A stretch of 64,000 nucleotides of DNA from Kordia sp. SMS9 (GTDB lineage: Bacteria; Bacteroidota; Bacteroidia; Flavobacteriales; Flavobacteriaceae). A program made the translations under genes and the position numbers. Numbering within the stretch: position 1 is the first letter of the stretch; every line of letters begins with the position of its first letter. The notes beneath the pieces were generated by a model. That model did no database searches. It saw nothing but the letters and a program-made list of their open reading frames with translations, and was not told the DNA's origin. Location of the stretch: NCBI RefSeq assembly GCF_003352465.1, contig NZ_CP031153.1, positions 2,346,465-2,410,464 on the forward strand, read 5' to 3'. Shown here piece after piece: positions 1 to 8,479 of the stretch.

Positions 1-1
1 C

Positions 2-1159
2 GGATTTGTCAAAACAGGAAACTATCGCGCACAATTTTTAATAGAAACGGTAAACGATTTGCAAGATCTGTTGAACGCGTTGAACATTCCGTTATTTGTT
101 CATATAGAAAAGCCTGAAAAAACAATTGCTGACTATGTAAAGATTCACAAAGTAACTTCTGTATATTCACAAAAAGAATGGACATCCGAAGAAGTAAGGG
201 TTGCCGAAAACGTACAAAAAGAACTTCCTAGCGAAGTACATTGGGTAGAAAGTTACGATCAGTTTTTGTATCATCCTGAGGACATTCCGATGGCAATCGA
301 CAACATTCCACAAGTATTCACGGCATTTCGAAAAAAGTGTGAAAAATATGCCAGCATTCGCAAATTGGAAACGATTGCAAAAATGCCAGAAAAAAACCGC
401 ATTCCGCATCTGACGAAAGTCCCAACATTACAAGATTTAGGATTGTCAAGTTTTGAACAAGATGCAAGAACCGCATTTCCGTTTACAGGTGGCGAAACCG
501 CAGGATTACAACGTTTGCAAGACTATGCTTGGAACACGAAAAAATTATCTTATTACAAAAAAACACGCAACGGATTGGTAGGAACGGATTACAGTTCTAA
601 ATTTTCAGCATGGTTGGCGAATGGAAGTTTATCGCCGCGAAAAATTTACCATGAAGTTAAAAAATACGAATCCGAAATTATCAAAAATCAATCTACCTAT
701 TGGATGATTTTTGAATTGATTTGGCGCGATTTTTTCAAATACATTTCCCTAAAACACGGAAGTAATATCTTTAAACTAGAAGGTATTTTGCAGCAACCGT
801 ACGAATGGAGTCAAGATGCGCGATTCATTCAACAATGGATTGATGGCGAAACGGCCGAACCTTTTGTCAATGCAAACATGCTCGAACTCAAACATACAGG
901 TTGGATGAGCAATCGCGGACGGCAAAATGTAGCTTCGTATTTTGCCAGAACCTTGCAACTCGATTGGCGTATTGGCGCCGCGTATTTTGAATCGTTATTG
1001 CTTGATTATGATGTGCATAGCAATTATGGAAATTGGCTCTATGTTTCAGGCGTTGGAAACGATCCGCGCAATCGAACCTTTAATGTGCAATTGCAAGCCG
1101 AACGCTACGATGGCAATAACAAATTTCAAAATCTCTGGTTACAAACAAGTTTATTTTAA
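2..1159 (+). CDS. DASH-family cryptochrome (5' end outside window)
   Basis: A flavin photoreceptor or photolyase of the CRY-DASH group, which binds FAD and an antenna pterin and repairs cyclobutane dimers mainly in single-stranded DNA. The reading frame is open from base 2, so roughly 50 N-terminal residues lie upstream; the TTG at 59 is not a real start. Visible family hallmarks are TGNYRAQFL in the antenna domain, RLQDYAWNT, YKKTRNGLVGTDYSSKFSAW, WRDFFKY, TGWMSNRGRQNVAS, LDWRIGAAYFE and DYDVHSNYGNWLYVSGVGND in the FAD-binding helical domain. The stop codon directly abuts the next ATG, so it is co-transcribed with the iron-sulfur photolyase. The family is certain; whether it acts as photolyase or signalling protein cannot be read from sequence. 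Confidence 0.95.
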   Translation, partial: GFVKTGNYRAQFLIETVNDLQDLLNALNIPLFVHIEKPEKTIADYVKIHKVTSVYSQKEWTSEEVRVAENVQKELPSEVHWVESYDQFLYHPEDIPMAIDNIPQVFTAFRKKCEKYASIRKLETIAKMPEKNRIPHLTKVPTLQDLGLSSFEQDARTAFPFTGGETAGLQRLQDYAWNTKKLSYYKKTRNGLVGTDYSSKFSAWLANGSLSPRKIYHEVKKYESEIIKNQSTYWMIFELIWRDFFKYISLKHGSNIFKLEGILQQPYEWSQDARFIQQWIDGETAEPFVNANMLELKHTGWMSNRGRQNVASYFARTLQLDWRIGAAYFESLLLDYDVHSNYGNWLYVSGVGNDPRNRTFNVQLQAERYDGNNKFQNLWLQTSLF

Positions 1160-2695
1160 ATGAAAACGTTACGATTAATTTTAGGCGATCAGCTCAATCA
1201 GCAACATTCGTGGTATGATGATACCAATGATGAAATTGTGTATTTTATGGCGGAAATGCGTCAAGAAACCGATTATGTAAAACATCACATTCAAAAAGTG
1301 GTGGCGTTTTTTAAAAGTATGCGTTCGTTTGCAGCTTGGCTAGAAAAGGAACAACACGAAGTTGTGTATTATACTTTGGATGACAAAAACAATCAACAGG
1401 ATTTAGTAGCGAATTTGAAGCAACTCATTACGGAACACAACATAGAAAAGTTTGACTACCAATTGCCTGACGAATACCGTTTGGATGAACAGTTAAAAGC
1501 TTTTTGTGACGAATTGGAGATTGAAACAGAAGCTTTTGATACAGAACATTTTTTAACGTCACGAACCGATTTTACAGACTTTTTTGAAGGAAAGAAACAA
1601 CTAGTGATGGAATATTTTTATCGCAATATGCGAAAGAAGTATGATATTATGATGCTGAATGAAAAAGATCCGGAAGGAGGCAAATGGAATTTTGATCAAA
1701 GCAATCGAAAAAAGTGGAAAGGCGAACCTGAAATTCCGCAAGAAAAACAAATAGAAAATTCGGTGGAAGAAATCTACGAAATGATTCAAGCTGCGAAAGT
1801 AGAAACGATAGGAACTATTGATATTGACAACTTTCATTGGCCAACCGATCGTGAATCGTGTTTGGACGTTTTGAATTATTTTTGTGAGAACTTACTCGTT
1901 CATTTCGGAGATTACCAAGATGCGATGCATACGGAAGAACATTTCCTATTTCACAGTCGTTTGTCCTTTGCGATGAATTCTAAAATGTTGCATCCGAAAG
2001 AAGTGATAGAAACTGTCATTTCGTATTGGCGCGATCATAAAGATGCGATTGACATTTCGCAAGTTGAAGGTTTTGTGCGACAAATTTTGGGCTGGCGCGA
2101 ATATATGCGCGGAATGTATTGGAAAGAAATGCCAAATTACAGAACTTTGAACAAATTGAACAATTCTAATAAACTTCCTGACTTTTTCTGGACGGGAAAT
2201 ACGAAAATGAATTGTTTGAAGCATGCCATTTCGCAAAGTTTAGAGCATTCGTATGCGCATCACATTCAACGATTGATGATTACGGGGAATTTTGCTTTGC
2301 TCACGCAGACTGATCCTGACGAAGTGGATCAATGGTATTTGGGCATTTATATTGATGCGATTGAGTGGGTTGAAATTACCAACACACGCGGAATGAGTCA
2401 GTTTGCCGATGGCGGATTGGTAGCTACAAAACCGTATGTTTCTAGCGGAAGCTATATCAATAAAATGAGCAATTATTGTAAAGATTGTGTATATAAAGTG
2501 TCTAAAAAAGAAACCGAAGATGCGTGTCCGTTTAACTCGCTATATTGGAATTTTTTAGATGATAAACGTGAACATTTCAAAGACAATAATCGCATGAATA
2601 TGATGATGAGTTTGTTGAATAAAATGGACAGAGAAAAATTAACAGCGCTGAAAGAACGCGCGCAAGATGTAATTGCAAATCCTGATAAGTATTAA
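1160..2695 (+). CDS. Iron-sulfur bacterial cryptochrome/photolyase (FeS-BCP, PhrB/CryB-like)
   Basis: A 511-residue member of the deoxyribodipyrimidine photolyase-related group, whose characterised members repair (6-4) photoproducts using FAD, a lumazine antenna and a [4Fe-4S] cluster. It opens with MKTLRLILGDQLN, typical of the group. Four cysteines at residues 352, 440, 443 and 456 match the spacing of the cluster ligands I recall for Agrobacterium PhrB (350, 438, 441, 454). The catalytic-domain signature GWREYMRGMYW and the stretch NTRGMSQFADGG are present. The ATG follows the CRY-DASH stop with no gap and the gene ends directly against the DUF2452 gene, giving a tight three-gene unit. Substrate assignment is from family knowledge. 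Confidence 0.93.
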   Translation: MKTLRLILGDQLNQQHSWYDDTNDEIVYFMAEMRQETDYVKHHIQKVVAFFKSMRSFAAWLEKEQHEVVYYTLDDKNNQQDLVANLKQLITEHNIEKFDYQLPDEYRLDEQLKAFCDELEIETEAFDTEHFLTSRTDFTDFFEGKKQLVMEYFYRNMRKKYDIMMLNEKDPEGGKWNFDQSNRKKWKGEPEIPQEKQIENSVEEIYEMIQAAKVETIGTIDIDNFHWPTDRESCLDVLNYFCENLLVHFGDYQDAMHTEEHFLFHSRLSFAMNSKMLHPKEVIETVISYWRDHKDAIDISQVEGFVRQILGWREYMRGMYWKEMPNYRTLNKLNNSNKLPDFFWTGNTKMNCLKHAISQSLEHSYAHHIQRLMITGNFALLTQTDPDEVDQWYLGIYIDAIEWVEITNTRGMSQFADGGLVATKPYVSSGSYINKMSNYCKDCVYKVSKKETEDACPFNSLYWNFLDDKREHFKDNNRMNMMMSLLNKMDREKLTALKERAQDVIANPDKY

Positions 2696-3130
2696 ATGAA
2701 AGTAGAAATTGAAGTTATGCAAGAAGAAGAAGACAAAAGACCTGATAATGTGGTGTTTGATGAAGAAAGCAACAGCTATAATGCGGCGTTAAAACCGTAT
2801 GCAACCAATGTTGGCGCGCCTATAATTACGACACCAGACACCGTAACTTGGAAAAACGTAAACATTGATAAAGTCAACAAGCAAGTCAAAGCGCGTTACG
2901 ACGAACTCAAAGCGGAATACGATGCATTGATGGAGAAGTTTGAATACAACAACTTGATTTACAGCGCAAAATTCAACTTTGAACCGATTGTTGGCGAAAT
3001 CTATCATTTATATCGCGATAAAAATCAACAGCCATTTTTGTCCATCATTGCGCCAAGTCAATGTAATTTTGACTTTGTAGAAACCTTTCGTTTGAATGCG
3101 GATAAAATGTGGGAAGTGGTGGAAGAGTAA
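2696..3130 (+). CDS. DUF2452 domain protein
   Basis: A 144-residue soluble protein of unknown function. It shows the DUF2452 pattern: RPDNVVFDEE near the N-terminus, then YNAALKPYATNVGAP, a charged helix around residues 60-85, and a C-terminal part with GEIYHLYRDKNQQPFLSIIAP. No signal peptide or membrane segment is visible. The ATG begins immediately after the photolyase stop codon, so it is translated from the same transcript as the two photolyase-family genes. The context suggests a role in light or DNA-damage response, but that is association only. Confidence 0.8.
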   Translation: MKVEIEVMQEEEDKRPDNVVFDEESNSYNAALKPYATNVGAPIITTPDTVTWKNVNIDKVNKQVKARYDELKAEYDALMEKFEYNNLIYSAKFNFEPIVGEIYHLYRDKNQQPFLSIIAPSQCNFDFVETFRLNADKMWEVVEE

Positions 3131-3479
3131 TTTTTTAATGAATCAATTTGATAATTTGAAGATGTGTCAATGTTGTTTCAAAAGAAATTATATGTTTTAC
3201 TAGAAACAGTTCGTTTCTGTTTTTTGCCACGAATACACAAATTATTTTTTGTCTTACGGATCGTCACTTCGAGTGATTTTGAGGCACGAAAAATTGTATC
3301 GAGAAGTACTTTGAATATACTTATTTTGATGTAATAAATTAGTGTTTTTCTATGATAGGATATTCTATTTTTTTTTCCGTCTCAATTAATGATATGAATT
3401 TGGTTAATCTTTTTTTAAAAAAAAGTCTAACTTGAGTTATTAACAAGTTCGTGATTTTTATGATCACTTTAAAAATCAC
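3131..3479. repeat. 349-base intergenic spacer with two dispersed repeats
   Basis: No gene seen. From about 3135 to 3175 there is a repeat beginning TTTTTAATGAATCAATTTGA that recurs right after the stop codon of the methyltransferase gene at 37331-37372. At 3262-3310 there is a REP-like imperfect hairpin: CACTTCGAGTGATTTT on the left and AAAATTGTATCGAGAAGTA on the right. It has the same GAGTG opposite GTATCGA design as the hairpins at 37.5-38.2 kb and 43.8 kb. The spacer lies between convergent genes. Confidence 0.7.
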
Positions 3480-4022
3480 TTATTCCGCTTTCTCATAGGC
3501 TTCTTGCAACCAAGCTTTCAACTCAGCATCAACTTGATTAATTTCTGTCAATCGTACTCTGTGTGTACACATGGTGCCAAAAGGACCTGAGTTTTCCAAG
3601 CGCTCTGTAGTTTCTTTGCCTTTAAGCTTTAAACCTAAATCAATACGAGATTTGGTAGCGGGTTTGATGACCGCAAATTTTCGTTTTCTATCTAAGCTTA
3701 CTTCTGTTTTCTTTGGAGTAATTCTTACATCATCCCCAAATTCTTTTACCATAGCCACCAATTGCTCGTAAATAGGAACTAAAACTTCTTTTCCTTTGTA
3801 TTGATTTGTCACTAAATCTTCTGGTGTATTTTTTTCTTCTTTGGATAAGTTCACAATCGTATTGGCAAAACCATGCGTAACACTGTGTTCTTTCTTTAAA
3901 TAATTTACAGCTTCAGCATGTTTGGTAAATGACTTTGTTTTTAGAATTGCTTTCCATTCCGTTAGTGACTTGCCTGTTTTTTCAGGCATATTATCAATCA
4001 TTGTTTGTAATGCTTTTTCCAT
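3480..4022 (-). CDS. DUF4287/DUF5655 domain protein
   Basis: A 180-residue soluble protein. Residues 1-55 resemble DUF4287 (TGKSLTEWKAIL, then YLKKEHSVTHGFAN), and residues 70-178 resemble DUF5655, a domain proposed for nucleic-acid or transport contexts but not biochemically defined (YEQLVAMVKEFGDDVRITPKKTEVSL, then KGKETTERLENSGPFGTMCTHRVRL). Such proteins are common small cytoplasmic proteins in Bacteroidota, often annotated only by domain. It stands alone, with a CTCGAT-A-ATCGAG palindrome 16 bases upstream of the start. Function unknown. Confidence 0.85.
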   Translation of the reverse strand: MEKALQTMIDNMPEKTGKSLTEWKAILKTKSFTKHAEAVNYLKKEHSVTHGFANTIVNLSKEEKNTPEDLVTNQYKGKEVLVPIYEQLVAMVKEFGDDVRITPKKTEVSLDRKRKFAVIKPATKSRIDLGLKLKGKETTERLENSGPFGTMCTHRVRLTEINQVDAELKAWLQEAYEKAE

Positions 4023-4037
4023 ATTTTAAATATTTTA

Positions 4038-4050
4038 CTCGATAATCGAG
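4038..4050. promoter_or_regulatory. Perfect 13-base palindrome upstream of DUF4287 gene
   Basis: CTCGAT and ATCGAG flank a single A, 16 bases before the minus-strand ATG at 4022. No T-tract follows on the minus strand, so it is not an obvious terminator. It could be an operator; this is inference from position and symmetry only. Confidence 0.3.
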
Positions 4051-4121
4051 ATTAAAAATGTTCCGATCTTTGTGTCGAAATGTTGTTAACTGTTTTCTTT
4101 GAATATTTACCAGTCTTTACC

Positions 4122-4700
4122 TCAATATTTGTTGCTAGGTTTTCCTGTTTCCAAATACGAAATCAAATTCAGATACGATTGTTCATTTCCTTTGATAAAA
4201 AACTGCATCAAAGACCTGTATTTCTCTGTGTATTTATAACCAATTCCAAACGAAGTGACTTTGGTTTTTGTGGGACTTATTTTTTCAAAAAGGATGACAT
4301 TGTATAAATCTTTTTCGTCTTCCTTCATGAATTCAGGGAAATTTTTAGTGAGTTCTGCTTGTAATGTCAACATTGTTTTTGGAACATAATTGACAATATG
4401 GAGCGTAATTGTAGCAGCATCACCAATTTTTCCATCTTTATTATAATTGGTTTGTATTGTTCCATTAATTTTAAAGTCGATTTCAGCAATTGAAGTCGCC
4501 CAATTTTCCCAACCCTTTTTAGTTGTGTACGCATTCCAAACAGAATCTACAGCAACGTTTACAATAAAAGTTTGTTTTAAAACCATATTTTTTGTGTCTG
4601 AAGAATCGATTACAGAAACGATCCTAGTTGAAGGATTCGTTTGTGCAAAAGACACTACTGAAATACAAATCATTACAAAGGAAAGGAGATTTTTGGTCAT
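4122..4700 (-). CDS. Secreted SRPBCC (START-like) domain protein
   Basis: A 192-residue protein with an N-terminal signal peptide (MTKNLLSFVMICISVVSFAQ) and one SRPBCC/polyketide-cyclase-like fold at about residues 35-185. It begins VLKQTFIVNVAVDSVWNAYTT and carries the typical WENWATSIAEIDFKING stretch. Such domains form a cavity for a small hydrophobic ligand. I chose the internal ATG at 4700 rather than the upstream one at 4739 because it places the signal peptide at the N-terminus. It lies 61 bases downstream of the AraC gene on the same strand, so that regulator probably shares its transcript. Ligand unknown; SRPBCC proteins beside AraC regulators are frequent, but a functional link is inference. 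Confidence 0.75.
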   Translation of the reverse strand: MTKNLLSFVMICISVVSFAQTNPSTRIVSVIDSSDTKNMVLKQTFIVNVAVDSVWNAYTTKKGWENWATSIAEIDFKINGTIQTNYNKDGKIGDAATITLHIVNYVPKTMLTLQAELTKNFPEFMKEDEKDLYNVILFEKISPTKTKVTSFGIGYKYTEKYRSLMQFFIKGNEQSYLNLISYLETGKPSNKY

Positions 4701-4761
4701 AATTTTTAAGATTACTGTGTTGCAATGTACACATTTCAAATACTTGTATGATAGTAAAAAA

Positions 4762-5592
4762 TTAACCTTTTCGATCTAACGGGAAAAAATTAGGTTCATC
4801 ATTATGAAAATCTGCATTGATAAACTCTTGTGGATTAAACCCTGAAAACTCTTTAAATTCTTTGATAAAATGTGATTGGTCCGTATAGCCAAATTCATAC
4901 GTAATATCAGTCCATTTAAGTTGTTGCTTGTTTTGAATATGTTTTAAGATTTCATTGAATCGAAAGATTCTGTGAAATACTTTTGGCGTGAGTCCAAAAT
5001 ACTTTTTAAACTGATGAATTAAATGTTTTTGTGAATTTGGATACGAATCAATAATAGCTTTGCTTTCTGAAATTGGTTTGGCTTGTATCTGTTCAAGAAT
5101 CGCTAAGGCTTCTTTTGGAGCAGATTTGCTACTTTCAAATCTTTTCAATAACCAGTTTTCTGCATGTTCAAATTTTTTCTGAGGAACTTCAGTATGTAAT
5201 AGTTGAGTTCGCAATGCTAAAATTTCATCTCCGAAAAGTTGTTCCGCAGTAATGACTTTGTTGTTTAGTTCATGAATTGGAATTTTCACAAAAGGATATG
5301 CGCCCTTGGTTTTGAATTGAATCACAAACATTTCAGAATCTTGATGCGCCGAAATCGAAAGGTAATTTTTGTGCATTCCGGAAACCCAAACATTTCGATA
5401 CCTTCCATTAGGTTTTAAGGTTGTATTATCAAAGGTATTCCGTTCCAAACCATCCAATTCAACTATGATAAAAAGATGTCCCGTAGGAACGACACGTTCG
5501 ATAGAATGATCTGGTTTGAATCCTTTAAAATAAAAAATGGATTCAATGTAAGCTTTCAAAGGAGCTTTTAAACTATGAGTTTCAAATTGCAA
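4762..5592 (-). CDS. AraC-family transcriptional regulator
   Basis: A 276-residue regulator. The N-terminal half (residues 1-140) is an AraC-type sensor region containing VVPTGHLFIIVEL and GMHKNYLSISAH. The C-terminal half carries two helix-turn-helix motifs, with FGLTPKVFHRIFRFNEIL and ITYEFGYTDQSHFIKEFKEF matching the AraC/XylS signature. The last 15 residues are a short tail rich in Asp, Pro and Phe. The gene is upstream of and co-directional with the SRPBCC gene. Signal and targets are not predictable from sequence. Confidence 0.88.
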   Translation of the reverse strand: MQFETHSLKAPLKAYIESIFYFKGFKPDHSIERVVPTGHLFIIVELDGLERNTFDNTTLKPNGRYRNVWVSGMHKNYLSISAHQDSEMFVIQFKTKGAYPFVKIPIHELNNKVITAEQLFGDEILALRTQLLHTEVPQKKFEHAENWLLKRFESSKSAPKEALAILEQIQAKPISESKAIIDSYPNSQKHLIHQFKKYFGLTPKVFHRIFRFNEILKHIQNKQQLKWTDITYEFGYTDQSHFIKEFKEFSGFNPQEFINADFHNDEPNFFPLDRKG

Positions 5593-5679
5593 TAGTTTTT
5601 GGTTTAGTTATACTTAAAACTACAATATTCTTTAGCAATGTCAAAGTTGTACCATTAGAAAATCAACTATTTTTTGAGG

Positions 5680-5976
5680 CTAAAGATCAATATATTTTTT
5701 AAAATCAGTAGGTTTGTCTATGTGCAACGCAATCTTAGGGAACGTCATTTTTGTACCAAATAAACCGCGTAGTGTGTGTTCGTGATGCGTTTCAATAAGT
5801 ACATTATGACCTTCCAATTCGCCTAATAAAGAAAGTCTAGCAATGTTTTCTTCTTTGTCAAATTCTGTGCTTGTCAGTGTAATATTTTTGATGTTTTCAA
5901 TCGAGATTTCCGCTTCTTGCATGATTCCATAACGTAACAATACTTGATCATTTTCGATAGCAATCGGGCGTTTCAT
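5680..5976 (-). CDS. Small protein of unknown function, possibly a remnant
   Basis: A 98-residue reading frame (MKRPIAIENDQVLLRYGIMQ at the start) without signal peptide or membrane segment. It reads as real protein: mixed beta-strand pattern, alternating charged and hydrophobic residues, and good flavobacterial codon use. The sequence resembles the soluble, PH-like C-terminal part of larger flavobacterial membrane proteins. The frame stays open for 13 codons upstream of the ATG (RFKKIRYAKSL precedes it) and then meets a stop near 6016. It may be a complete small protein or the surviving tail of a longer gene. No function can be assigned. Confidence 0.5.
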   Translation of the reverse strand: MKRPIAIENDQVLLRYGIMQEAEISIENIKNITLTSTEFDKEENIARLSLLGELEGHNVLIETHHEHTLRGLFGTKMTFPKIALHIDKPTDFKKYIDL

Positions 5977-6087
5977 TAAGGATTTTGCATATCGAATTTT
6001 TTTGAATCGGCTTCGCTAAATAGGTCTGATGTACGTTTTTCTTTTATATAGTTTAATTGGAAATTAAATCAAGTAGCATCAATTAAT

Positions 6088-6120
6088 AAAAAAAGACAAC
6101 TTTGATTAAGTTGCCTTCAT
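6088..6120 (-). terminator. Rho-independent terminator of the arylsulfotransferase-like gene
   Basis: On the minus strand GGCAACTT-AATC-AAAGTTGTC forms a stem with one G-U pair, followed by seven T. It lies about 30 bases after the stop at 6149. Confidence 0.75.
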
Positions 6121-6148
6121 GAAATATATAGTATTTTAATGGAATGTT

Positions 6149-7453
6149 TTACAAGCCAAAACTCGCCAATACCGGATCGTCTACTTCATGATCATAGGCT
6201 CGCCAAAAGAACGAACCTTCGCCGCCATTGTAACGCCAAACCACTTCTTTGTCAGGAGTGACTTCCCAAAAACCAAAATCGCCCTCGCAGATAAGCGTAT
6301 TTCCATTGTCTAAACGTTCTGCACCCGAAATTTTGCTGGAAAAAATTGCCTCATTGCTATACGACCAAACTACATTCGGTTCGTTGTCTGTATTTGGCAA
6401 TAGGGAATAGGTAGCTGGCATTTCCAATTCGTATACGGTAGAAAAACCTGCGGCAAATCCGTTGACATATAATAACATGTTTCCTTCGCCAGGTACGCCA
6501 TCTTCTAATAAATTTGGATAGTGATTGCGATCGCCGCGAACTTCTCCCATCATATTGTCATACGCTCTTGGATTGCCAAAACGATACACCAAATCGCCAC
6601 CAAATCCATAATTCCCGCCTGAATTTGTAGCAGCTTCAGCAGTAGTTGTGCTGTGATCAATAACCCAAACTTCACTAAAAAAGTTTACACTTAGGTAGAT
6701 AACATCTTTGGTTGAATCATAATCAAAACCGTTGGCATGCATGATGTCGCCATTGGCAATTGGGTTGTAATTGATGTTCACTTTACGTGGATTATCAGCC
6801 ACAATACCGTAGTTTGGAAGTGATGGATCATCGTCTTGAACAATATGATCGTAACTTCTCCATTGCCATACTACTGCATTGGTATTTCTGTCAATTTCCA
6901 TAAGTGTTTCAGGATAAATATCACCAGGATTTGCAGATCCTTGTGCGGCTGCATCCACTTCTGCAATGCGTTCCCAAACTAAAAGCAACACATTTCCATT
7001 TGGCAACATTTCTACATCATGATGCACAATAAAATCCGAGTTGCTTAGTGTATATTCCCATTCCACATTGCCGTTGGGATTTATAATTTTTACAATACCG
7101 CCATATCCACCAAATTCAATTTGTGCATTTGGATCTTTAAAAACTCCTAATAAATTTCCGTTTGGTAGTATCTGTAAGTCGTTCCCTAAAGGCTCATCAA
7201 AAGTAAATTCATGAACTTTTTGACCTGTTTTGCTCAATAAAAAAGCAGAATTTTTTCCTGCATTTACAACGAATGTCAGATTGTTGTGAATTTTTGCTGC
7301 GTCATAGACTTCAACTTCAGTTGTTAAAACTATTGGATCCGGATCTGGATCACTACTTTCTGGTGTAATAATATTTGTATCGTCATCACTACAGCTTGCA
7401 AAGGTAAAAAGGAATGCGCAAGCTAGGTACCGTAAGATTTGTATGTGTTTCAT
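6149..7453 (-). CDS. Arylsulfotransferase (ASST)-family lipoprotein
   Basis: A 434-residue protein of the arylsulfotransferase beta-propeller family. The N-terminus (MKHIQILRYLACAFLFTFASC) ends in a lipobox with Cys21, followed by an acidic SDDD stretch, so it is a surface or periplasmic lipoprotein. I use the ATG at 7453 because the longer frame from 7516 would bury this signal. Propeller blades show as repeated PNGN motifs (QILPNGNLLGVF, EMLPNGNVLLLVWE) and LDNGNTLICEGDFGFWEV. Candidate active-site histidines are in HHDVEML, MHANGF and RNHYPNL. The family moves sulfate between phenolic compounds, but many flavobacterial members are untested and may be non-enzymatic. It is monocistronic, ending in a terminator. 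Confidence 0.82.
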   Translation of the reverse strand: MKHIQILRYLACAFLFTFASCSDDDTNIITPESSDPDPDPIVLTTEVEVYDAAKIHNNLTFVVNAGKNSAFLLSKTGQKVHEFTFDEPLGNDLQILPNGNLLGVFKDPNAQIEFGGYGGIVKIINPNGNVEWEYTLSNSDFIVHHDVEMLPNGNVLLLVWERIAEVDAAAQGSANPGDIYPETLMEIDRNTNAVVWQWRSYDHIVQDDDPSLPNYGIVADNPRKVNINYNPIANGDIMHANGFDYDSTKDVIYLSVNFFSEVWVIDHSTTTAEAATNSGGNYGFGGDLVYRFGNPRAYDNMMGEVRGDRNHYPNLLEDGVPGEGNMLLYVNGFAAGFSTVYELEMPATYSLLPNTDNEPNVVWSYSNEAIFSSKISGAERLDNGNTLICEGDFGFWEVTPDKEVVWRYNGGEGSFFWRAYDHEVDDPVLASFGL

Positions 7454-7702
7454 TATTGCTTCAATTGTTAGGCTAAAAATATATAATTCTGAAATAAATA
7501 CATCACGAAAACACATAAGTTTTCTTGTTTTTCCGCTGTTTTGCAGTCAATTTTAACAGTTAAGAATCATTTCATAGCTTTTTTTGTCTTTTTTACGGTG
7601 AAAATGAAAGTGGTAAATATTTTAGGTCATGTTATTTTTTATCTGATGAGAATATGTATTTTAGCAAGCAAATTGAATCAGAACCGATACCCAATGTAGT
7701 AA

Positions 7703-8479
7703 TTGCTACACGTATTCTTTAAATTACTGCCATTGCCACTAGATTATTTTAAAGCATTTTTTTACAGAAGAACTAATTTGTACCGTTTTGTGCTTTTTTC
7801 GGATAAGTTTACGGAAAGACAGCGCATGTTAGTTGCGAAAGAAATTCCTTTTTATACAAAATTGAACCTCAAAGAAAAACGTGTATTTGAGCACAGAGTG
7901 TTGAGTTTTATCAACGCGCACACCTTTGTAGGTCGTGAAGATTTATTGGTTACAGAGCGCATGCAATTGCTTATTGCTGCTACGGCAGTGATGATTACGT
8001 TTGGTTTTAGGCGTTATTTGCTTTCGCGATTTGAAACGATTTTGGTATATCCACAACATTATTTTTCTAATATTACACAGCAATATCACAAAGGAGAAGC
8101 CAATCCGAAATACAAAACATTAGTATTTTCGTGGGAAGATTTTGAAGAAGGTATTAAGATTGAAGACGACAATTTAAATCTTGGTATTCACGAACTTACG
8201 CATGCATTGCATTTTAGTTTTTTAACTGAAAGCAGTTACAACGCACGCATGTTTTTGCGACACTACAAATTGTTGCTTGCTTCTTTGATAGATAAAGATG
8301 CGCAAAAACGCTTGATTAAAATCAATTATTTACGCGATTATGCTTTTGAAAATCAGTATGAGTTTTTGTCTGTTTTGATAGAACATTTCTTTGAAACGCC
8401 CGAAGAATTCCGAGCGAAATTGCCCAATATTTACAACAGAGTCAAGCTGATGTTAAACATACACGTCGCAGATTTTTAA
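7703..8479 (+). CDS. M90 (MtfA-like) zinc peptidase
   Basis: A 258-residue member of the MtfA/M90 metallopeptidase family. The zinc-binding HELTH lies at residues 163-167, and NQYEFLSVLIEHFFETPEEF carries the conserved downstream acidic residues typical of M90 proteins. A hydrophobic stretch near residues 90-103 (IAATAVMITFGF) is also a family feature, so it is probably a soluble or peripherally bound cytoplasmic enzyme. The start is TTG at 7703: a stop codon directly precedes it and the first in-frame ATG comes only after about 41 codons, inside the conserved domain. The full length agrees with the family. It overlaps the convergent kinase gene by four bases. E. coli MtfA acts on Mlc; the flavobacterial substrate is unknown. 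Confidence 0.88.
   Translation: MLHVFFKLLPLPLDYFKAFFYRRTNLYRFVLFSDKFTERQRMLVAKEIPFYTKLNLKEKRVFEHRVLSFINAHTFVGREDLLVTERMQLLIAATAVMITFGFRRYLLSRFETILVYPQHYFSNITQQYHKGEANPKYKTLVFSWEDFEEGIKIEDDNLNLGIHELTHALHFSFLTESSYNARMFLRHYKLLLASLIDKDAQKRLIKINYLRDYAFENQYEFLSVLIEHFFETPEEFRAKLPNIYNRVKLMLNIHVADF

Noticed and set aside
6149..7453. Possible PQQ-dehydrogenase because of propeller repeats
   Set aside because: The PNGN blade motifs and histidine placement fit the arylsulfotransferase family, and no tryptophan-docking motifs are seen.
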